A stretch of 64,000 bases of DNA from Trifolium pratense (taxonomy: Eukaryota; Streptophyta; Magnoliopsida; Fabales; Fabaceae). This document shows, piece by piece, positions 37,028 through 47,671 of the stretch. The DNA lies in contig NC_060059.1 in NCBI RefSeq assembly GCF_020283565.1, positions 8,873,501 to 8,937,500 of the forward strand. Direction: 5' to 3'. The notes beneath the pieces were generated by a model that ran no database searches, was not told the origin of the DNA, and was given only the letters and a program-made list of their open reading frames with translations. The stretch's first letter is position 1, and the number at the start of each line of letters is the position of its first letter. The position numbers and the translations under genes are program-made.

Positions 37028-39206
37028 TTTTTTAATAAAAAAAAGAAGAAATTTAATTAGGAATATTTAAGATAATTTAATAAATTTGATACATATTCAT
37101 GTTATTTTTTCTATAATTTTTTTATTGACTATTTTATTCTCTTTTTTTCTTTGGATGGATTATTGAGTTGATCGTATTAATCTATTTTGTTACTATTTTT
37201 ATGAGTATAAATTATTCTGTTTTGTTTCAATCTATAATCTTGTTTCTATTTTTAAGCATATCATTTTTTTTTTGTATTTATTTTATATTCTTCCTATATA
37301 TATTTTTTTAGTAAAATTACAACGAATGATATAAAACTTGCAACATGGTTAAAAGTAATAAGGATAAATTAATAAATTTGGTGATAATCGATTTTAATAT
37401 ATTAGTAATAGATGTACAAATGGAATTGTATATTTAAATTAGATATTAGTTTTATTTTCATTTGTTGTTTTTGTTCTCTTATTATTTTTATTTAAACTAA
37501 CATTGATATACTTTCTCGAAAAAAATAAACTAACATTGATATATATTTATTTTTTCGAGCCTGTAATATTGATATTTCTTCTTTTTTTTACTCAATAACA
37601 TTGATATTTTTTTACTCAATAACATTGATATTTTTTTGTTTTTGGTATTCAATAACATTGATATTTTAGAATCAATATATAACTTCTAAAAACAAGCATT
37701 CAATGATCAAATTAATTCTAAATAACAAACATTCAATCAGTAAATTAATTGTAATTATTATTTAATAAATTAGGTATTTGAAATTTGAATGTCAAAATAG
37801 GAGCCACAATAACATTGACAGAGTAACAAAATAGCTTGAAATGCATGTAACAATATGATTTCACTTTCTATAACTTGCAATGTTTTGCCGAACGCTCCAC
37901 CTCCTCCAACGCAGACGTAAACTGTTTTAAATAGAGGAAAGTAATCAGAAAAAAAAGTCAACAAATTAAATACAAATAATAAGTTGAACGTAACAATTAT
38001 AATACCCACCGAGGTATATCTAGGTGCACTTTGTATTCCCGCATGCCGAACGGTGTTAGAATGTGACAGGCGGATGCCTCCCGAGAGAATTGTGCAAAAA
38101 AAGTGCTGTTTTAAATAGAAGAAAATAATCAGAATAAAAATCAACAAATTAAACACAAACAATAAGTTGAACAATTATAATACCCAAGTGAAAATTATAT
38201 TGGAAATTATAAGTGCACTTTGCTTGTGTGATGAATGAAAATTATATTTTACTCTATTCAGATCAAAACCAAGTGCTACAAGCTTGTTTGCTTGTGTGAA
38301 TGAAAAATATATTGGAAAACTTGTATTCATTATTCAGTCTTCACGTTAGATTACGGAGAGATCTTCACACAAGCAGTAACATTGATTCAGGGATTTACAA
38401 GTCTTCACAAGTTTGCTTATAGTCTTCACAAGAAAACTTGTATCGTTCACAAAGCAGTAACATTTATTCAATCATTCAAGCTAGCACAAAACATATATTC
38501 TTTTAACAATTCATATTGTTCGATCATTCAATTATTCAATCATTCAACAATTATTCAATCACACAAACCGAACGGCAGGAAAAAGAAACACTCTAAATCC
38601 CTAGATCAAACACATTAACACAACTTTAATAATTCAAATAGCAATTACAAATCAGCCAATTAAATTAAATCAAATGACAAAGAGTGATTAAAACATACAA
38701 GAGAATACAAAATAAAATCAATGTCACCTAGACGAATCCGATTCTGGAACAAACGTAGCCGATGATGGACAAGTGATTCCGGAAGAGGTGAATGAGCGTT
38801 TGAAGGTTGAAGGAAGGGCAAGAAGAAGCGGCAATTGCATAAGAGGAGAAACAACGACGACAATTGCAAAAGAGAAGAAGCGGCGACGGCGAAGAAGAAG
38901 CGGCGACGGTGAAGGAAGGATTTGGTTGCCGGTGATAAGAATGAAAAGAAGCAGTGATGATCGTGTAAAATTTGGTGGCTGAAGCTTGTTGTGATGAAAT
39001 TTGATGGAAAATTGATGCGTTTACCCAAATAGCCTAAAATATAATTAAAGAAAATTAGTAACCTAAAATATTAATTAAAAATAAAAGTAGTCAAAATTAC
39101 TTTGTGGTAAAATAATATATATGTTTGACTTAGATACATATGGATGGATTTCATTGGTGCCACATCAGCATAGGGCATATGCCCTCAATTTATGTGAGGG
39201 TAGAGA
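37028..39206 (-). mobile_element. Mirror-image Helitron 5' half (partial) and duplicated segments
   Basis: Reading leftwards from 39206 on the minus strand repeats the 34075 terminus for about 170 bp (TCTCTACCCTCACATAAATT, GAGGGCATATGCCCT, GCTGATGTGGCA, ACCACAAAGTAATTTTGACT). The stretch 37060-37300 is a diverged direct copy of about 36150-36400. A CT-rich segment (38770-38950) with runs of CTTCTT and CCGTCGCCG is distinct in composition and may be a captured host fragment. No second 3' hairpin was found. A short direct duplication also occurs around 37970-38170. Confidence 0.55.
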
Positions 39207-39961
39207 AGTAGTCACCTTATTTTTTTTACTAATCACAATATGCAATATTTGGGACTTTTAATAACCTGCCAATAATAACTCGTAAAAAAAAAAAAAAATT
39301 GGTAATAATAATTGAATGGTAGTGTAAAAATCTCTATGTTGATGTCTATAAATTTTAGTTTATTTGGTAAAAATATCTAAATTATTAAATCAAACATCGT
39401 AATCGGAATTTTGAACTTCGACTCATTCATTTATGTGTGTGAGTTTTTTTTTTGAACCAATTTATGTGTGTGAGTTTTAAATGATTATTACTATTTTCTT
39501 ATCTAGAAAACATAATTTTTTTGGATACGCAATCTATATTTAGTAGGTTAAGATTGTAACCGTAATATAATTTGCATAAAGTATTATAATTTTTTTTTGC
39601 ATAAAGTCAATAATAATATTTTTTCAGTCAAGTAGTTTATTTGCTATAATTTTATTTTTTAAAGTGAATAAGTTGAAGTAACATGGTTCAAACCCCCTAT
39701 TCCTACATATTACATGTAATTTTCCTAACAATTGAGTCAATAATAATATTCTTTTATTTGATAAAGAATAATTTATTTATATTTTGTCAAAAAAAGAATA
39801 ATTTATTTATTCTTTCATTATAAGATATCATTTTAGAAGTATTTTAATAAGGAATCGTCTTGGATCTTTTCTCATATTTGTTTGTTTTTTTAGTCAAAAT
39901 CATACATACATTTTAATTGTAAATAATTAAAGAATCTTAAATTTAAACATGCACTTCGACC

Positions 39962-40285
39962 CTTTAAGTATTTTTGCTTGTTTGACGGGCATCAAGGGAC
40001 TGAGCAGATTAATAATTTTGGCAATATTGTATTGAGTTTAACAGTTATTTACAGTTTTGCTTTTTAATAGGATTTTTTCCCTGGCAGTTTAATCCTATGT
40101 TGTTATTCATAGAAACTAGCATTAAACCATGACTTCCATGTAAGAAACATAGGATATGTTAGTTGATGGTAAGATTTGCCATTAAAAAAAATGCTATGGT
40201 AGTAAGATTTTTCTTTCCAAGTATCATCAGGAATATTTTAATTTTAGACTTGGTAATCAGTATACGAACTGAAATTTAAACAAAA
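39962..40285 (+). repeat. Inverted copy of the OST1B 3' flank, left arm
   Basis: Matches, in reverse orientation, the region 41258-41566 just downstream of the OST1B stop codon. Both share ATTTTTGCTTGTTTGAC, GGGACTGAGCAGAT, GCATTAAACCATGACTTCCA and AACATAGGATATGTTAGTTG. By eye, roughly 85-90% identity with small indels. Confidence 0.88.
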
Positions 40286-41257
40286 AAGAAAAAGATTCAT
40301 ATTCAATGGTTGCGACTATCCTGGGTCTCCCCTCAGTCATGTATTGTGGCGTGGCCATTGATAACGGTTGTGGGTATGATAATGAACGATAAACTGTTGT
40401 TTTCACTCGTAAGTTGGAATCTTTTTGTAGATTAAGCGAGGGCTTAGGAATTATTGATGTTAGTAGGTTTGTAGCTTAAATTGAACTATTGTGTTTGTGT
40501 TCAATTTAAGGGAAGGTTTGTTGGGTATGTGCTTGTAATTATCTTTGTTAGATTGTAGTTGTGCACGCGCATTTGCGTGGCCTGGTGAAGCTGAGCCTGG
40601 CGAGGCCAAGTAAGGTCTAAGCCTTGTATTTGTAACAAACTATTCATCCTTAACTGAACACAAAAATATTACTTCATTGCTATCTTTATCCTTAGTCAGA
40701 TCCACTCTTAATCGTTGATTTTTGCTAATTATTTCTCTTTGGCAAAGTTCACATCTTGCAAACACATTAAGGTGGCTATGTATTTATGCTCTACTTTTTT
40801 TTTATACAAGCAAATTCATATTATTTCATTAATCAAAGTAGTGGTGATACAAGATGGACTGTAATCAAAAGTCTGACGGCAAAGTTGATAGAGCGAACAC
40901 GATATGGTGAAAAGCAAAAGATTGTACATGGTGTTCTGGTGTTCATAATGGAGAGAGAGGGGTTTATATGGATCCCCGTCCATTCAAACAAACTGAATCA
41001 TTGATTAAATTTTAAAGTCTATACACTTCTACATTAGAAACGTTTTTCAACCTTTATCAACTTCCGAACAAATGTAGACTGGAAATGAGTCGAGTCGAAC
41101 TCACATCAGCTCGACTCATTAAGAATTGGATAAGCTCGAAATTTGACTCACGTTTATTACGAACCATTTTTTTAGTACAAACTCGACTCATTTTAAGTTC
41201 ACGAACAACTCGGTTCGGCTCATGAAGTTCAAATTGTTATGTGAATCACATGTCTTT

Positions 41258-41566
41258 TTTGTTTAAATTTCAGTACTAAGTATAAAATTAAAATATTCCT
41301 AATACCCGGAAAGAAAAATCTTACCATCACTTTTTTTTAATGGCAAAACTTACCATCAACTAACATATCCTATGTTTCTTACATGGAAGTCATGGTTTAA
41401 TGCTAGTTTATATGAATAACAACATAAGATTAAACTGCTGGGAAAATCATACAAAAAAGAAAAACTATAACTGCTCAACTCCATACAATATTGCCAAAAT
41501 GATCGATCTGCTCAGTCCCTCGATGCCTGTCAAACAAGCAAAAATATTTAAATTGCCAAGGGGGAT
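41258..41566 (-). repeat. OST1B 3' flank (putative 3'UTR), right arm of inverted repeat
   Basis: Lies 71-379 bp after the OST1B stop. On the minus strand, CTGAAAG|GTATGTG about 15 bp after the stop and TTGTTTGACAG|GCATCG near 41533 look like a 3'UTR intron. In the left-arm copy the acceptor reads GACGG instead of GACAG. The arms are separated by about 970 bp. Confidence 0.7.
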
Positions 41567-41636
41567 TGCTTTAATCATAAAAAGTTAGTTTAAGGCGAGG
41601 ATTTAACACATACCTTTCAGAAAACTAACTAGATGT

Positions 41637-44600
41637 TCATGACTTGCGTATGGAAAGATCCACATGTAAATATGCCACCGAAGCCGCAAAAAGCAGGAAA
41701 AATACAGATGCTAGCATCAATGGCTCAGCAAGCATGAATATGGGGTTGAAATTGTAGTATACCTACCCGATAACAAAAACATGGTTAGAACATGGCCTAG
41801 AGCAAGAAATTATTTATAGATTATAAAAGAATAAACATAGACCTAGCTTTGACATGTGCAAATATATCTTGAAAAATAAATCCATGATTTCATAGCATAA
41901 AAGGAAGTATGTTATATAGTAGTTGTGGATAGGAAAGTCTATACTTTAGTGTTTTGAATTTCTTTTTCAGCTTCTATAAGGTTAAAAAATGAATTAAAAT
42001 TTTAACTAAATTTTTATTCAAACCTTTGTTCCAAAGTCAAGAACTAAAAATAATTCTTCCCCTCGATCAAACGTGTATTATTAAGCAACCACTAATCGGT
42101 TTTATATGCCCGTTACAGAGACGGCGAGAGGGAAAGCATGCAAGTTGAATATGGTTAACAGTGAGGAATATCATCATAATGATACAAGAAAAATGTCAGA
42201 ATGCCACAATTGCAATTGCTATATGTTGGAAGGCATGCTAGTAAACAATAATGAAAAGGCGAAACATGTTGGAAAGCAACCGATTTTCATAAATATTGAG
42301 TGGAAGTAGAAAATAGAGTTAAAATTTGTTTGAGATTACTTTAGAACTCTTGGGAAGCTTTGTTTCTCGGGGTTTCAATTACCAAAGCAGTGTTGTCAAT
42401 CATGGATCATAGAAAATAGCAATTTGTTCAAATTCTATTACGCTACAATGTTATCTCGCCGCTATAGCTATTATTTGACAATACTTCGTATTAAGTAGTA
42501 TATTGCTGAGCAATAGTGATTTGTTCGAATTTCTCTACGGAACCAAAGCTTCAAAAAGTTTCAATGGGCTAGATTTTGAAGGGGAGAAAACCAATTTGTA
42601 AAGCTTTACCTAAAATCACGAGCAAACAAAGCCATAATATTGTGAAACAGGATAAATAAACAAATCCATGCCAAACCAAATTTTCCATATGCAATCAGAC
42701 CTCCATCCATTTGCATATTGCTTAAAGGTCTCATTTATTAACTGTCATCATTAAGAATTTACTCTTCTAAATATATAATGAAAAGGGCATAAGCAGAGTA
42801 TAACTCAATGATTTCCATCGCATCAACATATGCAAATAAACAGCATTTTTGTCTGCATTCAAAACCGGTTTTAGAAAGTTATCTTAGAATTGAGTTTGGT
42901 GATTGATACCTGGAAAGGGATGTTATGCTCAGGAACAACATTTTTCTTTTCTAGAACCACTACAGTCCTTCCCACAATGTCAAGGTATGAATACTTAGTC
43001 TGCAAAAGTTCAAATATAAAAACATTTTAGCTGCCATACTATAAAGATAATAAATGAAATTTAGCACTAGAACTAGCACAACCAACTATACCCGGAGAAG
43101 AAAAATAAAACATCTGGGCAAAATCAAAAGTTGTGTATATAGTTTAAAACTTGCTACATAAACACATTTACAGAATGCATGCAAACAGATAAGAGGCACC
43201 CTTTTGTTTAAACTTTTAATAAGGTTATTTTAAAGTTGTGTAAAAAAGTGATTTACCTCTTGGAGATTAAACAAAAACTATTATTCATTTAATTATATAA
43301 ACCACTTTTAATTTTAAAATGTGTTGGAGACAATTGCAGGTCATTTTTAGAAGTTACTCCTAAAAATAATCAGAAATCTTTTTATCCAGTTCTAATTTTT
43401 TCAGGAAAAAGACTTGGAACAAAACATTCTAAAAAATTAATTGATTTTTTCCAGATTCTAATTTTTATCTTTTTTGTTGAGAAGTTACTCATCAAATTCT
43501 TAATTTTTCAAAAGCTTAAACAAAACATTGTTTGTGTGATAGGCCCCAGCTTACTGAAGAATTGCCACAACAGCAGCTGATTCACAATGTAACCAGTGGA
43601 CCCAAGCCTTGGATAGTGTATTCTAGAAGAAAGGGTAAAATGGGTAATAGTGACTAGTTAGTTACATTGAGGTGACATGCCTAAGAGTGAGGAGAGCACT
43701 CTGTTATTCCTTTCCATGATATAAGGAGCAGGTGGGGGAATTGTAAGGGATATATTGGATTATTGTATTATTCTAGAATGGATAGGAGTACTAACTTCCT
43801 ATTAGGAGCTCAGCTCTTGTCAGGACTAGGGATTGAGAATACCCTTTTTCTGTACTTGTTCCATTGTTTTCAGTATTAATAAAACTCTCTATTTACTTTC
43901 TTTGTTCTGTTTTCACTGTTATATTGCTGAATATCATATTGGTACGAATCATTGTGCAGTTGAAACAAAGAGGTTGAGTATGCAGTATTATCCCAAGAAA
44001 ACATTACCTCTAGATGTTGATCTACTTGAAAAGGAATCACGGCTGCAGGATCTTTGGATCCCTCTGGAAGCACAACCTAAATTAAATAGTTCAAAAAGGA
44101 TAAATTTAAACTCCACTATTGCATGCCGATGAAACCAAAGGGCTTAAATTTTACTTGAGAAGTACAGTAATAAATAACAATGCAAATCACACCTACTTTT
44201 ATAATCAATTTGTCAACCACTGTGTCAGAAAGAGGGCAACCATAAGTGAAGTTGAGGTATCTTTTGCCATCCGGAGACTCAAAAAGGAAGTCTTGCAATG
44301 GTAGCCCATAACCGATGAGAAAGGTGGATTTCCAGCCTCCAAATAGAGGATACCGAGGTTCAAATTCAAGTTCTGACTGTGATTAATAAAAATGTAAAGA
44401 AGTCAGATTAAAAATCCTGACAAAATAAAATATAGATTATGCAAAATAGATTCATCATTTTGTTGGTCAAGACTCGAGACTATTGTCCTTCCTAGGTGAA
44501 TTCTGGACTCTACAAAGCTAGTAGTATGATATTTTCCCTATAACATTTCATTAACTTAGAAACATGCCATGCTACAAGAAATCATCGCATGTATACGTCT

Positions 44601-47600
44601 ATTATTATCCACTCACTATGTTGTCAATGGCATCCAATAATACATAACCATAGATCAAATAATGAAGATTAATTACACTCATGTTAACAAGAATGACATT
44701 AATATTTATGAGTGCTATTGCTTGCTCCCAAAAGAAAAAAAAAAAGGGAGAAATAGAAAAGTAATGGTGCACGTGATTTTAAAGAAAGAGATACAAGTGA
44801 ATTTGAATGGTTACTCTAAGTCAGGTGAGAGGTGTGAGAAAATACATGTTATTTTAAGACCCAAATGATATATCTCACCTTTAGAAAATCTTTACGTAAA
44901 TGTGAAGAGGAAATATTCCCTATTTCATCCCGGTAGTATACTGAGTGAACCCTAGGGGGTAGTTTTGCAAGAAGATGTTTAAATGACGAAACACCACTAG
45001 CACCTGATCTAGTTTGATATTCAACCCTGTCAACAGAGATAACCACAATTTTACATTAAAAAAAAAAACTTTAAATGAATGGAGAAATATTACAAAGAAT
45101 TCAGAAGAATGAAAAAGATAGCAAATATACCTTGAAAAGACACCTTTGTGTCTAGCACCAGCATGAGTCAGCCTATATCGTTCTATGACTTGTATGCTTC
45201 CCCAGTGAGATATTTCAATTTCACGTTCTAGCTCCTCAACAACAGCGAAGGGATTGTTATTCTCAAAATGAACAAGTACAGGAGAATATGAATACGGGGT
45301 ATGATCGTCATATGGCCCGTATTTCAGCTCTGTACCAGCACGTTTAGTGGGCTCCACTACTGTGAATGATTCAACCCGAGAGCTTGGTGTCTTGATGAAA
45401 GTTGTTTGTTGCTTGACATGATAGGGAGACAATAATATTGCACTATCACGGAAATAGACCAACTGCGACTCTGACTGACTTATTTCTACTGGGAAAGGTT
45501 CCAGAGAATGTGTCAAGATGTAAAGCACCTCAAGTGTTGTCGTTTCACCTTTACCAAGTGGAGTTAACAAGGTTACAGAGAAAAATTTAGTTCCATTCGG
45601 TCCATCAGGTGGCCCAACAGGTTTAACATCAAGAGGAACGTAAGTCTTCTTCTTCCTCTTTCCAGTTGTTACGGCAGCTTTGACTACTGCTAGATGTTCG
45701 GCTTCAGCAGGTGAAAAAGCAAGGCGTACTTCTGAAGTAGGAGAAGTGCCTAAGTTTTCAACCTGAAAGGAAAACTCTATGAAACACAGGATCTCCATAT
45801 TTGTAATAGATGCTTTAATGGTTAAAATTATTGGGAAAAAAAATAGAGCAAAAAATAATTTAAGGGAAAAATGGGCAAAACAAATACTGATTTGTTGGTC
45901 TAATAATCCAAAAAAAATTACATGAACTTTGATAGAAATGTGGATCAAGTGGGCCTTAATTTTGGCACGAAACGAAGAGATGGAAGAACGACGAGCGAAG
46001 GGACTCTGTTTCAAGTGTGGGGGCAAATTTCACCCTACTCTACACAAGTGCCCTGAGAAATCGTTGCGTTTGCTGATATTGGGGGAAGGTGAAACACTGA
46101 ACAATGAAGGAGAAATTGTAGCTCTGGAGGTTGAAGACGAAGAGGATGAAGAGGAATTGGAGGCTGAATGCAAGCTAATTGGGGTTTTAGGCAAAATGGG
46201 AGAATGTAACACTATGAAATTGGAAGCCAGATTAGCCAGTGTTGACATTGAGGTGTTGGTGGATAGTGGGGCTAGCCACAGTTTTATTTCTCCTGCCCTA
46301 ACTACTGCTTTGAGTTTGAAGGTAACTCCTACCACTGTTAAGAAGATCAAATTGGGGGATGGCCATAGGGTGATGTCTGAAGGTATTTGTAAGGGAATTA
46401 AATTGACTCTTGGATCAAAGGTTTTTGAAGTGGATGCATTAGTTCTGGAGCCGGGAGGATTAGACATGGTTCTGGGAATACCTTGGCTAAGTACTCTTGG
46501 AATGGTTGTTATGGATTGGAAAGACCTATCTATGCAGTTCTGGCATAAAGGTGAGATGGTGACCCTACATGGTCAAGGGAGTGGACAGTTGCAGCAGGGG
46601 TGCCTAAATTCATTTTTAGGAGGTGGAGAGAACAAATGGAATTGTGATGAGTGGTGGACTCAATTGGAGAAGGAGGAAAAGACTGTTGAAGCTGGACAAC
46701 AAGGTATGAAGGGAGTGTTGAAGTTATTCCCAGAGGTTTTTAAAGAAAAACTGACACTACCACCAATCAAAAAACAGGTTCACAAGATTACTTTGCTGTC
46801 CAATCATGGTCCTGTGAATGTCAGACCTTACAAATATCCCCACCATCAGAAAGCTGAGATAGAAAAACAAGTTGCTGGGTTGTTGCAGGCTGGAGTTATA
46901 AGACCAAGCATGAGTGCCTTTTCTAGTCCAGTAATTCTGGTTAAAAAGAAAGACCATACAAGAAAGAACACGATTTACAAATATGCAAAGCGACGACAAT
47001 GACACAAAAAAGAGTAATAGTATGGAGGTGTTACCTTCAATGTCAAGTACACCTTAATAATGTGAGAAGTCAGGTCAATCTGCATGAATCATTGGCAAAT
47101 TAGTCATACAATATATACACAAAGGATTTGAATAATGCCCAAAATACCCTTTAAGATACACAATGTCATCAAAAATATACAATAGAACAAGATCAAAAAG
47201 TGACACAAAAAAACACCAACATCAGCCAATGTTATGACAACAATACAGTAGTTATCATCATCCCAAACCAATTCTCCAGCAATCATTATCCACTATCATT
47301 GAGAGTAAAATACACATAGAAAGATCACAAAATAGTTCAATTAGATAGAAAATTCTCATATTGGATGCACAATTAACACAAGATTTATTCCCTCTATAAC
47401 AATTTCTGCACGAAATTAATATAACCCATTTCCCAAGTTCGAATTTTTTCGACACTGAAAGCAGATCTAGAGCTAAAAGAGTCACATTTATTACGCAACA
47501 AAAAACGCAAATTGATGCAAACAAATTCCGAATTATAGAAAAAGGAGAAAGGTATACTCTGCGTTCGGCATTGATGATCTGAAGATGATGAGAAGGAGAT

Positions 47601-47671
47601 GAGTTAACAAGAACGGAGAGGTGAAGGAAGAGGAAGAGCACTCCGATTCTGAGCAGAGGTTCCATGGCCAT
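41637..47671 (-). CDS. OST1B: Oligosaccharyltransferase subunit 1, ribophorin I (OST1B type), 8 exons
   Basis: Subunit of the ER oligosaccharyltransferase complex, which moves the preassembled glycan from dolichyl diphosphate to Asn-X-Ser/Thr of nascent proteins. Exons, 5' to 3': 47558-47671, 47035-47079, 45131-45762, 44879-45026, 44197-44376, 44008-44076, 42910-42999, 41637-41762. All introns are GT-AG with continuous phase, giving 467 aa. That matches the short plant paralogue (Arabidopsis OST1B, about 464 aa) rather than the roughly 614-aa OST1A. Residues 1-24 look like a signal peptide (hydrophobic LLRIGVLFLFLHLSVLV). The lumenal ribophorin domain follows (GARHKGVFSR, LPPRVHSVYYRDEIGNIS, PDGKRYLNFTYGCP). 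One transmembrane helix lies at about residues 437-457, with a short tail ending in SIRKS. Intron 2 (45763-47034) is largely filled by an antisense retrotransposon fragment, and intron 6 holds another retroelement-like piece. The CDS itself is intact. The 3' flank appears to contain a 3'UTR intron. Confidence 0.95.
42388..42545. repeat. Intronic repeat family (third copy), in OST1B intron 7
   Basis: AT-rich repeat with GTTGTCAATCATGG, AATTTGTTCAAATTCT, CGCCGCTATAGCTATTATTT and TTTGACAATACTT. Related copies are at 30284-30460 and 31585-31705 in the EDR2-like gene. Confidence 0.65.
43202..43530. repeat. Possible MITE in OST1B intron 6
   Basis: Weak inverted termini: TTTTGTTTAAACTTTTAATAA near 43202 and TTCAAAAGCTTAAACAAAAC near 43506. 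No duplication was established. It directly precedes the retroelement-like piece at 43540. Confidence 0.35.
43540..43935 (+). mobile_element. Retrotransposon 3'-end/LTR-like fragment in OST1B intron 6
   Basis: The segment starts with a short degenerate coding tail (reading SGPKPWIVYSRRKG, then stops). It continues into LTR-like DNA: a promoter-like middle and an AATAAA-type signal (ATTAATAAAACTC near 43876), followed by a T/C-rich run and the end ...GCTGAATATCA then TATTGGTA. Retrotransposon LTRs in legumes often end near a TTGGTATCAGAGC primer site; here the match decays after TTGGTA. Orientation is plus, antisense to OST1B, the same as the gag-pol slice in intron 2. The exact ends are uncertain. 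Confidence 0.5.
45929..47002 (+). mobile_element. Internal gag-pol fragment of a Ty3/gypsy-like retrotransposon inside OST1B intron 2 (antisense)
   Basis: A 357-codon open frame on the plus strand, lying entirely within intron 2 of the minus-strand OST1B gene. It contains a retroviral-type zinc knuckle near residues 27-41 (CFKCGGKFHPTLHKC, with a C-C-H-C order). Downstream are an acidic spacer, an aspartic protease with the DSGASHSFIS motif (coding near 46260-46290), and the beginning of a reverse transcriptase (RPYKYPHHQKAEIEKQ to SSPVILVKKKD, about 46825-46965). The frame then runs into unrelated sequence and stops. The catalytic YxDD region, RNase H, integrase and LTRs are absent, so it is a truncated, non-autonomous piece. 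No target duplication was recognised at either edge. The frame has no internal stops, which suggests recent capture. Confidence 0.88.

Noticed and set aside
34075..39206. Single 5.1-kb TIR transposon
   Set aside because: No target duplication at the outer edges, and a Helitron 3' terminus lies inside; kept as a composite.
44920..46026. 368-codon open frame as a separate gene
   Set aside because: It is OST1B exon 3 read through into neighbouring introns; splice sites and phase define the real exon.
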